64,000 bases of DNA from Compostibacter hankyongensis (GTDB lineage: Bacteria; Bacteroidota; Bacteroidia; Chitinophagales; Chitinophagaceae): positions 806,001-870,000 of the forward strand of contig NZ_BAABFN010000001.1 in the NCBI RefSeq assembly GCF_039541075.1, in the 5' to 3' direction. Below are positions 32,623-40,975 of the stretch, one piece after another; positions within the stretch are counted from its first letter, which is position 1, and every line of letters begins with the position of its first letter. The translations under genes were made by a program, and so were the position numbers. The notes under the pieces were generated by a model. That model made no database searches. It saw nothing but the letters and a program-made list of their open reading frames with translations, and was not told the DNA's origin.

Positions 32623-35391
32623 ATGAAGGATTTTTCATTTGTCACCCATTCGCATCCCGCTTATATAGAAACACTCTACCAGGACTTTCGCAAGGACCCC
32701 GCATCAGTAGACCCGGAATGGGTGAAATTTTTCGAAGGATTTGATTTTGCGCTGGCCACCCAGAACGGGAAGCCCGCACCTGCCGCTCCGCAGGAAGGAG
32801 CGGCTCCTGCAGAACGCGAAGTTTCGCCTGTCGGCGAAGCCCTGGCCAGGGAGCTTGCGGTATACCAGCTCATCCGGGCCTACCGCAAAAAGGGGCACCT
32901 GATTGCCATCACCAACCCCATCCGGGAGCGAAAAGACCGGCGCGCCAACCTGGAGCTGAAATGTTTCGGGCTCAAGGAAAGCGACCTGGACCGGGAATTT
33001 CTCGCGGGTCACCTTGTTGGACTGGGCAAGACCACCCTCCGGAATATCCTGGATTTCCTGAAAAAGTGCTATGCCGGCTCGGTGGGTGCGGAGTACATGT
33101 ACATCAACGATTCGGAAAAGATCAAATGGCTGCAGCATGAGATCGAGGAGAAATTTTTAGCGCCCCTGCCCATCGAGAAAAAGAAACAGATCCTGCTGAA
33201 GCTGAATGAAGGGGTGATGTTCGAAAAGTTTCTGAACACAAAATTTATCGGTCAGAAACGTTTTGGTCTGGAAGGAGGGGAGAGCATGATCCCCGCGCTG
33301 GATGCCATCATCACTACCATCGCCGACCTGGGGGTCGAAGAGGTGGTTTTCGGTATGGCCCATCGCGGCCGCCTCAATGTGCTGGCCAATATTTTGCACA
33401 AAACCTACGATCAGATATTTTCCGAATTTGAAGGCAATATGCCTGCGGATATGACCATGGGCAGCGGCGATGTAAAATACCATCTGGGTTTTCGTGCCGA
33501 TGTCACCACGGCTTCCGGGAAGAAGGTGAACCTGCAGGTAGCTCCGAACCCTTCCCATCTCGAAGTGGTGGACCCCGTGGTGGTGGGCTTTGCACGCAGC
33601 AAGGCCGACGTGATCTACGGCAGCGATTATGACAGGATATTGCCCCTGCTGATCCACGGAGATGCGGCCATCGCCGGCCAGGGCGTGGTGTACGAAGTGC
33701 TCCAGATGAGCAACCTGAAGGGATACTATACCGGCGGCACCATACATTTTGTGATCAATAACCAGATCGGGTTTACTACCGACTTTGACGATGCACGTTC
33801 TGCCGACTACTGCACCAGTCTCGCAGCCATGGTAGAGGCTCCCGTTTTTCATGTCAACGGGGACGATGTGGAAGCCGTGGTAAAGGTCAGCGAGATCGCT
33901 GCCCGTTACCGGCAGGAATTTAACAGCGATATCTTTATCGATATGGTCTGTTACCGGAAGCATGGTCACAACGAGGGCGACGAACCCAAGTACACCCAGC
34001 CCAAGCTGTATGCCGTCATCGACAAACACCCGGACCCGCGGGAGATCTATTCCCAGAAGCTGATCAGCAGCGGCGCCGTGCATGCCGAGCTGGCCAAGGA
34101 AATGGAAAAGCATTTCTGGCAGACGCTGCAGGAACGCCTGGATGAGATAAAGCAACGTCCCCTGCCGTATTCCTACCAGAAACCCGAGCTGTGGTGGCAG
34201 GCGCTGCGCAAACCCCGGCCCGAGGATTTCGACCATTCGCCCTCCACCGCCATCAGCCGGGAGCAGCTGGACCATATTGTAAACCGGCTGTACAGCTTCC
34301 CCGATAATTTCAAGGCTTTACGTAAGGTGGCCAAGCTGCTGAACGACAAGAAGAAGATATATGCGGAAGAGGGCATGCTGGACTGGGCTACCGCCGAGCT
34401 GGCCGCCTATGGCAGCATTCTGCTGGCGGGAAAGGACGTGCGCATGAGCGGAGAAGATGTAAAGCGGGGCACGTTTTCCCATCGTCATGCCGTGCTGCGC
34501 GACGAAACCACCGACGAAGAATACAACCGGCTGAGCGACCTTGCAGACAAGCAGGGCCGGTTCCGGATCTATAACTCGCTGCTCAGCGAGTTTGCCGTGC
34601 TGGGGTTCGAATACGGATATGCCCTGGCCAACCCCAATACGCTCACCATCTGGGAGGCGCAGTACGGCGATTTTGCCAACGGGGCGCAGACGGTCATCGA
34701 CCAGTACATCAGCAGTGCCGAACAGAAATGGACCAGCATGAACGGGCTGGTGCTGCTCCTGCCGCATGGGTACGAAGGCGGAGGACCGGATCATTCCAAT
34801 GCCCGTCCCGAACGCTTTTTGCAGATGTGCGCGGAAGATAATATGGTAGTGACCAATATTACCACCGCGGCCAACTTCTTCCACGGATTGCGCCGACAGC
34901 TGGCCTGGCCTTTCCGTAAACCGATGATCAACTTTTCCCCGAAGGCTAACCTGCGGCATCTCCGCAGCTACTCGCCCGCAGATGCCTTTACCGAAGGCGG
35001 ATTCCGGGAGATCCTTCCGGACGACTATTGCGATGCCGATCCGTCACGGATAAAAAAGGTATTGCTTTGCAGCGGGAAGATCTATTTCGATCTGAGCGAG
35101 ATGCAGATGAAGCATGAGCGGAAAGATGTGGCCATACTCCGGCTCGAGCAGCTTTATCCCCTGCCGGTGAAACAGCTGGAAGCGTTTTATGAACAATATA
35201 AGCAGGCTACCTGGTTCTGGGTGCAGGAAGAGCCTCTCAATATGGGAGCCGCCTGGTACCTGCAGATGAATATGAAACAGTTTAATTTCGGCGTGATCAG
35301 CCGTAACCCCGGAGCGGCTACCGCCACCGGCTATGCGAAGCTGCACCAGGATGAGCAGCAGCAGATCATTGACATCGCCTTTTCGATCTGA
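32623..35391 (+). CDS. sucA: 2-oxoglutarate dehydrogenase E1 component
   Basis: Thiamine diphosphate-dependent decarboxylase of the TCA cycle, 922 residues. The N-terminal E1-specific helix contains VTHSHPAYIETLYQDFRKDP, then FGLEGGESMIPALDAIITTI, VVFGMAHRGRLNVLANILHK, the ThDP/metal motif region IHGDAAIAGQGVVYEVLQM and CYRKHGHNEGDEPKYTQP. The transketolase-like C-terminal half contains WEAQYGDFANGAQTVIDQYI and LPHGYEGGGPDHSNARPERF. The ATG at 32623 is preferred over a TTG two codons earlier. It forms a likely operon with the E2 gene despite the intervening repeat island of 218 bases. Confidence 0.96.
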   Translation: MKDFSFVTHSHPAYIETLYQDFRKDPASVDPEWVKFFEGFDFALATQNGKPAPAAPQEGAAPAEREVSPVGEALARELAVYQLIRAYRKKGHLIAITNPIRERKDRRANLELKCFGLKESDLDREFLAGHLVGLGKTTLRNILDFLKKCYAGSVGAEYMYINDSEKIKWLQHEIEEKFLAPLPIEKKKQILLKLNEGVMFEKFLNTKFIGQKRFGLEGGESMIPALDAIITTIADLGVEEVVFGMAHRGRLNVLANILHKTYDQIFSEFEGNMPADMTMGSGDVKYHLGFRADVTTASGKKVNLQVAPNPSHLEVVDPVVVGFARSKADVIYGSDYDRILPLLIHGDAAIAGQGVVYEVLQMSNLKGYYTGGTIHFVINNQIGFTTDFDDARSADYCTSLAAMVEAPVFHVNGDDVEAVVKVSEIAARYRQEFNSDIFIDMVCYRKHGHNEGDEPKYTQPKLYAVIDKHPDPREIYSQKLISSGAVHAELAKEMEKHFWQTLQERLDEIKQRPLPYSYQKPELWWQALRKPRPEDFDHSPSTAISREQLDHIVNRLYSFPDNFKALRKVAKLLNDKKKIYAEEGMLDWATAELAAYGSILLAGKDVRMSGEDVKRGTFSHRHAVLRDETTDEEYNRLSDLADKQGRFRIYNSLLSEFAVLGFEYGYALANPNTLTIWEAQYGDFANGAQTVIDQYISSAEQKWTSMNGLVLLLPHGYEGGGPDHSNARPERFLQMCAEDNMVVTNITTAANFFHGLRRQLAWPFRKPMINFSPKANLRHLRSYSPADAFTEGGFREILPDDYCDADPSRIKKVLLCSGKIYFDLSEMQMKHERKDVAILRLEQLYPLPVKQLEAFYEQYKQATWFWVQEEPLNMGAAWYLQMNMKQFNFGVISRNPGAATATGYAKLHQDEQQQIIDIAFSI

Positions 35392-35609
35392 AGCCCCCCT
35401 GAAGGGGGTAAAGGTGAAAGGCGAAAGCCGGGATCTCATCAAGGAATGGAAAAGGGTGAAAGGTATTTAAAGGATTTGGTGATGTGCTGATTAGTTCATT
35501 ATCAAATCATCAAATTTCCAAAAGCAAAGCTTTCACTGAGACCACTGAGAAATCATAATGCGCGAAGTAAATCATCAAATCAACTGACAATTGACCAATA
35601 ACTGATAAC
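35392..35609. repeat. Intergenic repeat island B (between sucA and the E2 gene)
   Basis: Gene-free spacer. It opens with the hairpin CCCCCTGAAGGGGG at 35395-35408 and is followed by seven-base-periodic purine words (AAAGGTG AAAGGCG AAAG, 35410-35426). It then has ATCAAATC words (about 35498-35516 and 35572-35582) and a CTGAGACCACTGAGA segment. The 14-base hairpin recurs inverted in island C, and the purine words recur in C and D. Confidence 0.82.
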
Positions 35610-37286
35610 ATGCTCGACATCAAAGTTCCTACAATCGGCGAATCGATCAGCGAAGCCACGCTGGCAAAATGGATAAAGCAGGATGGCGATTACGTGGAGC
35701 GGGATGAGGTGATCTGTGAACTGGAATCTGAAAAAGCCACCTTTGAATTGAATGCGGAGGCCGCCGGCGTGCTGAAGATAAAGGTACAGGAGGGTGAAAC
35801 GGTAAATGTAGGCGATGTGGTAGCAGCGATAGATACCGACGCAAAAGCGTCTTCGGCCGGGGAAAAGAGCAACGCCGCCCCGCCGCCCGCCGCGGCCGGA
35901 GCGCCTGGTCCCGAAGCGGAGGAAAAGCCGGCTGCTCCTCAGGAAAATGCCGGGAAGGCGTCTGCGGCGGCCCCCGCGCAGCCGCAGCCCGCAGCAGCAC
36001 AGGAACCTGCGGCGGCTGCCGGCGGAGAGGTGCTTGAAGTGAAAGTACCGACGGTGGGCGAGTCCATTAGCGAAGTAACCATTGCCCAATGGCTGGTGGC
36101 CGATGGCAGCTATGTGGAGCGGGATGCGGTGATCTGCGAACTGGAATCTGAAAAAGCCACCTTTGAATTAAATGCCGAACAGGCCGGCTCCCTGCAGCAG
36201 CAGGCAAAGGCCGGCGATACCATAAAGGTAGGAGAGGTGATTGCCCGTATCCATACGGCAGCCGCTCCTCCGGCAGGGAAAACCCCGTCCGGGGAAACGG
36301 ATGGCGGGCAAGCGTCAGCTGCCCCTTCGGGGCAAACAGCCTCTTCCGGTCAGGCGCAGGCTCCGGCAACCGCACCCGTACAGGCTGAAAAAGGGAAAGA
36401 GCCGCAACGCGCCACCCCCCTGGCCGCCGCCATGATGAACGAGCGTCATCTGGACCCCGCCCGGGTAAAAGGCAGCGGACCACAGGGAAAGATATTCAGA
36501 CAGGATGTGATGGCCGCCCTCGAACACCCCGGCACCAGCCCGGAAAAAGCGCTGTTCAGCCGCGATGAGCAGCGGAAGAAAATGAGCAATCTCCGGAAAA
36601 CCATCTCCCGCCGCCTGGTGGAAGCCAAGAATGGCACCGCCATGCTGACCACCTTTAACGAAGCGGATATGGGCCGGATCATGGAGATGCGGAAGCAGTT
36701 CAAGGAGAAATTCAAGGAAAAGCACGGCGTAGGGCTCGGCTTTATGTCCTTCTTTACAAAAGCCTGCTGCTATGCCCTCCAGGAATGGCCGGCTGTAAAT
36801 TCTTATATCGACGGAGATGAGCTGGTGTATCATGAATATTGTGATATATCCATTGCCGTTAGTACGCCAAAAGGACTGGTGGTGCCGGTGATCCGCAATG
36901 CGGAAAGCCTGGGCATGGCCGATATCGAAAAAAAGGTGGCCGAGCTGGCTGCCAAAGCGCGGGATAATAAGCTGACGCTGGAAGAAATGACCGGCGGCAC
37001 CTTTACCATCACCAACGGCGGCGTATTCGGCTCCCTCATGAGCACTCCCATCATCAATATCCCCCAGGCGGCCATACTCGGTATGCACAAGATACAGGAT
37101 CGCCCTATGGCGGTCAACGGGCAGGTGGTGATCCGCCCCATGATGTATCTTGCGCTCAGCTACGATCATCGGGTCATAGACGGCCGTGAGTCGGTAAGCT
37201 TCCTGGTCCGCGTAAAGGAGCTGCTGGAAAATCCGGAGCAGCTGCTGTTCGGCCAGGATCCGGTCAAAGCCCTGTTGCAGGTATAA
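35610..37286 (+). CDS. odhB: 2-oxoglutarate dehydrogenase E2 (dihydrolipoyl succinyltransferase) with two lipoyl domains
   Basis: Acyltransferase of 558 residues. Two N-terminal lipoyl domains, at about residues 1-78 and 143-222, each carry the lipoylation motif ELESEKATFEL with the target Lys. They are joined by Ala/Pro/Glu-rich linkers. A peripheral subunit-binding domain (ATPLAAAMMNERHLDPARVK) and the catalytic domain with SYDHRVIDGRESVSFL (active-site His) follow. The E. coli enzyme has only one lipoyl domain. DNA encoding the two lipoyl motifs is nearly identical (35700-35757 versus 36117-36174). The symbol sucB is also used. Followed by an RsmB-like gene 9 bases later. Confidence 0.94.
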   Translation: MLDIKVPTIGESISEATLAKWIKQDGDYVERDEVICELESEKATFELNAEAAGVLKIKVQEGETVNVGDVVAAIDTDAKASSAGEKSNAAPPPAAAGAPGPEAEEKPAAPQENAGKASAAAPAQPQPAAAQEPAAAAGGEVLEVKVPTVGESISEVTIAQWLVADGSYVERDAVICELESEKATFELNAEQAGSLQQQAKAGDTIKVGEVIARIHTAAAPPAGKTPSGETDGGQASAAPSGQTASSGQAQAPATAPVQAEKGKEPQRATPLAAAMMNERHLDPARVKGSGPQGKIFRQDVMAALEHPGTSPEKALFSRDEQRKKMSNLRKTISRRLVEAKNGTAMLTTFNEADMGRIMEMRKQFKEKFKEKHGVGLGFMSFFTKACCYALQEWPAVNSYIDGDELVYHEYCDISIAVSTPKGLVVPVIRNAESLGMADIEKKVAELAAKARDNKLTLEEMTGGTFTITNGGVFGSLMSTPIINIPQAAILGMHKIQDRPMAVNGQVVIRPMMYLALSYDHRVIDGRESVSFLVRVKELLENPEQLLFGQDPVKALLQV

Positions 37287-37295
37287 CACCGCGTC

Positions 37296-38465
37296 ATGAA
37301 ACACGACAGCCATCTGGGATCGGCCCTCAGGGTGCTGGACAGTTACGAAGGGCGTCAGCCGCTGGCCGCTTTTCTCAAAGACTTTTTCCGGAAACATCCC
37401 CAGATGGGCAGCAGGGACCGCAGAACAGTGTCGGCCTTCGTATACGCCGCTTTCCGGCTGGGCCGTGCCTTACCGCACGCTTCCCCCGAAGATCGTATCC
37501 TAACGGGACTGTTCCTTTGTGAAACATCGTCTGTAGAGGGGCTGGCCTATTTTAAGCCGGAATGGGATGCCCGGATCGCGGCGCCGCTCGATGAAAAGCT
37601 GGCCTGCCTGGAAAAAGCCGGTCTGCCGGTGTCCCTGTCTGCGGTATTCCCCTGGCCGGAGGCGCTTTCCACCGGCGTGGAACATCTGCCCTTTGCCCGT
37701 TCTTTCCTGAAGCAGCCCCGCCTTTATATCCGTGTGCGTCCGCAGCGGATGCCGGCTGTTGTTCGCCGGCTGGAGGAACAAGGTGTGGCTTTTGAGCAGC
37801 GGGATGATGCCTGTCTGGCCTTCCCGAACGGTACCCGCATAGAACAGTATCTTCCGGACAAAAGCAGCTATGAAATCCAGGACGAAACCTCCCAGCATGT
37901 CAGGGATTTTTTTCCGCTCTTCGCATTGCCCGCCGGATCATGGGTCTGGGACAGCTGTGCGGGCAGCGGGGGGAAGTCGTTGCTGCTGTTCGACCGGCAC
38001 CCGGAGCTGCGCTTCTGCGTGAGCGACATACGCCCCTCCATTTTAAAAAACCTCCGGCAACGGTTCCGCTCAGCGGGATTGCGGGATTATGAAAGCATAC
38101 CCGCCGATCTGGAAAAGGAAATCCCCGCCGCGTGCCGTAACAAGGATTTTCAGCTGGTGATGGCGGATGTGCCCTGTACCGGCTCCGGCACCTGGAGCCG
38201 TACGCCTGAGCAGCTTTTCTTCTTTGACCCCGGGCGGCTGACCGCTTTTTCCGAACGACAGCAGCGTATAGCCGAAAACGTTGCTGCCGTGCTGAAGCCG
38301 GGAACGGGACTGTTGTATATTACCTGCTCGATATTCCGCAGCGAGAACGAATCGGTGGTGGAGCGGCTTTGTGAGCGTCGGGGACTGACCCTGCTGAAGC
38401 AGGAGATGCTGAAAGGGTACGAGCGGCAGGCGGACAGCCTGTTTGTGGCGGCGCTGACCGCCTGA
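37296..38465 (+). CDS. RsmB/NOP-family RNA (cytosine-5) methyltransferase
   Basis: SAM-dependent m5C methyltransferase of 389 residues. A NusB-like helical N-terminus is followed by the catalytic domain. This has the SAM motif VWDSCAGSGGKSLLLFD, an acidic VSDIRPSILKNLRQRF, motif IV MADVPCTGSGTWSRTPEQ with the Pro-Cys pair and motif VI YITCSIFRSENESVVERL with the second Cys. This two-cysteine arrangement is diagnostic for the RsmB/NOP family. The exact RNA target cannot be assigned. It lies 9 bases after the E2 gene, so it is probably co-transcribed. Confidence 0.9.
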   Translation: MKHDSHLGSALRVLDSYEGRQPLAAFLKDFFRKHPQMGSRDRRTVSAFVYAAFRLGRALPHASPEDRILTGLFLCETSSVEGLAYFKPEWDARIAAPLDEKLACLEKAGLPVSLSAVFPWPEALSTGVEHLPFARSFLKQPRLYIRVRPQRMPAVVRRLEEQGVAFEQRDDACLAFPNGTRIEQYLPDKSSYEIQDETSQHVRDFFPLFALPAGSWVWDSCAGSGGKSLLLFDRHPELRFCVSDIRPSILKNLRQRFRSAGLRDYESIPADLEKEIPAACRNKDFQLVMADVPCTGSGTWSRTPEQLFFFDPGRLTAFSERQQRIAENVAAVLKPGTGLLYITCSIFRSENESVVERLCERRGLTLLKQEMLKGYERQADSLFVAALTA

Positions 38466-38705
38466 AGTTAGCCAGGGGTTTCTGGTTTGAGATTTGAAGT
38501 TTGAGGTTTCTGGTTTAATAGTCTAAGGTTTAAAGTTTAACGTCTAAAGTTAATCTGCCTGAAAAGGAAACCTTAGACTTTAGACCTTGAACCTTAGACT
38601 TCCTCGTCTAAAGTTAATCTGCCTGAAATGAAACCTTAGGCCTTAAACTTAAAATGCCCTTTACCTTTCGCCTTTAACCTTTCTCCTTATTCCCCCTTCA
38701 GGGGG
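38466..38705. repeat. Intergenic repeat island C (before the mnmA stop)
   Basis: Spacer between convergent genes. Heptad words of the TTTCTGG/TTTGAGG type occur at about 38478-38516, and GTCTAAG/GTTTAAA words with inverted partners at about 38521-38652. A 24-base unit occurs identically at 38541-38564 and 38605-38628, and with two changes in island A (12746-12769). Then come inverted AAAGG-type words (about 38655-38686) and the hairpin CCCCCTTCAGGGGG (38692-38705), the exact reverse complement of the island B hairpin. That hairpin overlaps the mnmA stop codon. Confidence 0.85.
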
Positions 38706-39798
38706 TCAGGGGGTTAATGATCCCTCCGCCGATGACGTCGTCTCCTTCGTAGAATACGGCGGACTGGCCGGGTGCAATGCCTTTTACCGGTTCATAAAAT
38801 GAGATCTTCAGGCTGCCGTCCGCCTCATGGTAAATATTGCTGAGGGCGCCGGGATCGCGGTACCGGATTTTGGTCATGGCTTCCATACCGTCGCTGATCG
38901 CGGGGTATTTAATGAGGTTGAGCTGGATTACCCGCATATGCGTTTTGTGCAGGTCTTCTTCCTCACCCAGTACAACGGTATTGGTTTCGGGGATAATGGC
39001 GGTAACGTATACCGGTTTGCCGAAAGCCACTTCCAGCCCCTTGCGCTGACCTACCGTGTAAAAGGGATAGCCGCGGTGCTGTCCGACTACGGTGCCGTCT
39101 TTAAGCACAAAATTTCCGCCGTTTACCCGGTCTTCCAGCCCTTCCACCTTGTGCTTTAAGAAGTTGCGGTAATTGTTGTCCGGGACAAAGCATATTTCGT
39201 AGCTCTCGGATTTTTTGGCCAGCTCGGGGTAGCCGAAATCCAGGGCCATTTGCCGGATCTCGGGCTTCCGGTAATTGCCGAGGGGGAGCAGGGTACGGCT
39301 GAGCACGTCCTGCTGCAATCCCCAGAGCACATAGCTCTGGTCTTTGTTGCCGTCCACACCCTTGCTGACGATATGCCGCCCGTTTTCCTGCCGGATATTC
39401 GCATAATGCCCGGTGGCGATATGGCTGCATCCCATCGCATCGGCGCGCTTCAGCAGCGCCCGCCACTTGATATGGGTATTGCAGAGCACACAGGGGTTGG
39501 GGGTGCGGCCGGCCAGATATTCTTCCACAAAGTTGTTGATGACGAAATCGCCGAATTCATCGCGGATGTCGAGCACGAAATGGGGGAAACCGTGCTGCAC
39601 GGCGGCGGCGCGGGCATCGTTGAATGAGTCGAGGTTGCAGCAGCCCGTTTCCTTACGGCTGCTGCCGGAGGTGGCATAGTCCCACGTTTTCATGGTGATG
39701 CCCACCACTTCATAACCCTGCTGGTGCAGCAGCAATGCGGTGACGGTACTGTCGATACCGCCGCTCATGGCTACCAGCACCTTGCCCTTCCTGCTCAT
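38698..39798 (-). CDS. mnmA: tRNA-specific 2-thiouridylase MnmA
   Basis: Thiolates U34 of tRNAs for Lys, Glu and Gln at the wobble position. It has the PP-loop VLVAMSGGIDSTVTALLLHQ, the first catalytic Cys in RTPNPCVLCNTHIKW, the motif GHYANIRQENGRHIV and the second Cys in ESYEICFVPDNNYRNFL. The C-terminal beta-barrel reads GAQRKGLEV-like VGQRKGLEVAFGKPVYV. I choose the ATG at 39798 (MSRKGKVLVAMSG, 366 residues). The frame from 39903 would overlap the upstream monooxygenase gene by 83 bases. It has a probable promoter of its own. Confidence 0.96.
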   Translation of the reverse strand: MSRKGKVLVAMSGGIDSTVTALLLHQQGYEVVGITMKTWDYATSGSSRKETGCCNLDSFNDARAAAVQHGFPHFVLDIRDEFGDFVINNFVEEYLAGRTPNPCVLCNTHIKWRALLKRADAMGCSHIATGHYANIRQENGRHIVSKGVDGNKDQSYVLWGLQQDVLSRTLLPLGNYRKPEIRQMALDFGYPELAKKSESYEICFVPDNNYRNFLKHKVEGLEDRVNGGNFVLKDGTVVGQHRGYPFYTVGQRKGLEVAFGKPVYVTAIIPETNTVVLGEEEDLHKTHMRVIQLNLIKYPAISDGMEAMTKIRYRDPGALSNIYHEADGSLKISFYEPVKGIAPGQSAVFYEGDDVIGGGIINPLTP

Positions 39799-39815
39799 GA
39801 TGCGAATATTTGCGG

Positions 39816-39823
39816 CAAAATTA
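39816..39823 (-). promoter_or_regulatory. mnmA promoter, -7 element TAATTTTG
   Basis: On the minus strand TAATTTTG (39823-39816) matches TAnnTTTG and lies 17 bases before the mnmA ATG. A TTTG 17 bases further upstream may be the -33 element. It overlaps the stop region of the monooxygenase gene. Confidence 0.5.
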
Positions 39824-40855
39824 CGGAATTTCTGCCGGGGCAAATGTTGGCGTAATGTCAAATGCTTCCGCCAGCAGCTCGTAGGAGCGAAGCCGGTCTC
39901 CAAAATCGTCGGTGATGGTGGCGATAACGAACTCGTCTGCGTCGAAGCTGTCTGCCAGGCACTGTATCTGCTGTTTTACCTGCTCAGGGGTGCCGAAGAC
40001 CATCCGTTTCCGGTTGAAATAGATACGGGCCAGCTCCGGCTCGGTATATTCGATATGCTTTATCTCTTCATAGGACGGGGTCGCGTCCCGGTTTCCCTTT
40101 TCAATATTGAGAAGCCGGTAATCCATGACGGCCTGGAGCTCGGCGGCCTTTTCCTCGGTGTCCGCACAGCCCGCGAAGATGCCGACGCTGACCACCGGTT
40201 CCGGGAACTGGCGGGAAGGGCGGAACCGCTCCCGGTACAGCTGCAGCGCCGCAGGTCCCCCGCTGGGGTTGATAAACTGGGCAAAGGAAAGGCCCATACC
40301 CATATGGGCGGCAAAGAGTGCGCTTTCCCCGCTGGAGGTCAGCAGCCAGAGCTCCGGCACGGTGGCTGCGCGGGGGATGGCTTTTACTTTTTCATGCAGG
40401 GCGCCCGCAGCGCGATCGTCATACAGGAAGCCGGAGAGGTCGGCCAGCTGCTGCAGAAAAGCCTTTTCGTCAAAGTTGTTGGAGGGGTTGAGCAGCAGGG
40501 CGGTGAGCCGGTCGCCGCCGGGAGCGCGGCCCATGCCCAGGTCGATACGGCCCGGGAAAAGCGCCTCCAGCAAACGGAAGTTTTCAGCCACTTTCAGGGC
40601 GCTGTGGTTGGGAAGCATGATGCCGCCCGACCCTACGCGGATGTGCCGCGTTTGTGAAGCCAGGTAGGGTATCAGAACCTCGGGCGCGGATCCTGCCAGC
40701 CCCGGAATATTGTGATGTTCGGATACCCAGTAGCGGGTGTAGCCCAACCTGTCCGCCAGCTTTACCAGCCTGGCCGATTCCCGCAATGCCTCCTCTGCTG
40801 TGCTGCCTTTGCGGACAGGAGACTGATCCAGTATGCTCAGCTTTATTTTTTTCAT
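39821..40855 (-). CDS. LLM-class flavin-dependent oxidoreductase
   Basis: Luciferase-like monooxygenase of 344 residues with a single TIM-barrel domain. Family features are KLSILDQSPVRKGSTAEEAL, GYTRYWVSEHHNIPGLAGSA, HIRVGSGGIMLPNHSALKVA, RIDLGMGRAPGGDRLTALLL and a C-terminal VFGTPEQVKQQIQCLADSFD. Members of this subgroup (MsnO8-like) are widespread, and most lack a known substrate. Divergent from the AsmA-like gene and followed by mnmA after 22 bases. Confidence 0.9.
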   Translation of the reverse strand: MKKIKLSILDQSPVRKGSTAEEALRESARLVKLADRLGYTRYWVSEHHNIPGLAGSAPEVLIPYLASQTRHIRVGSGGIMLPNHSALKVAENFRLLEALFPGRIDLGMGRAPGGDRLTALLLNPSNNFDEKAFLQQLADLSGFLYDDRAAGALHEKVKAIPRAATVPELWLLTSSGESALFAAHMGMGLSFAQFINPSGGPAALQLYRERFRPSRQFPEPVVSVGIFAGCADTEEKAAELQAVMDYRLLNIEKGNRDATPSYEEIKHIEYTEPELARIYFNRKRMVFGTPEQVKQQIQCLADSFDADEFVIATITDDFGDRLRSYELLAEAFDITPTFAPAEIP

Positions 40856-40975
40856 GACCCTCCGGAACGTTGTTGTATAAACAGTTAGAAAAGAGAAATG
40901 TTCGGCATCATAACATAATTTTTTTTAAATTGTATAAACGTCTTATCTTGGTAACGATGTCATGAAAGGGTGCCT

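Noticed and set aside
38466..38705. Possible insertion sequence remnant with inverted repeats
   Set aside because: Inverted words and a hairpin are present, but no transposase fragment, no terminal repeats flanking a gene and no target-site duplication.
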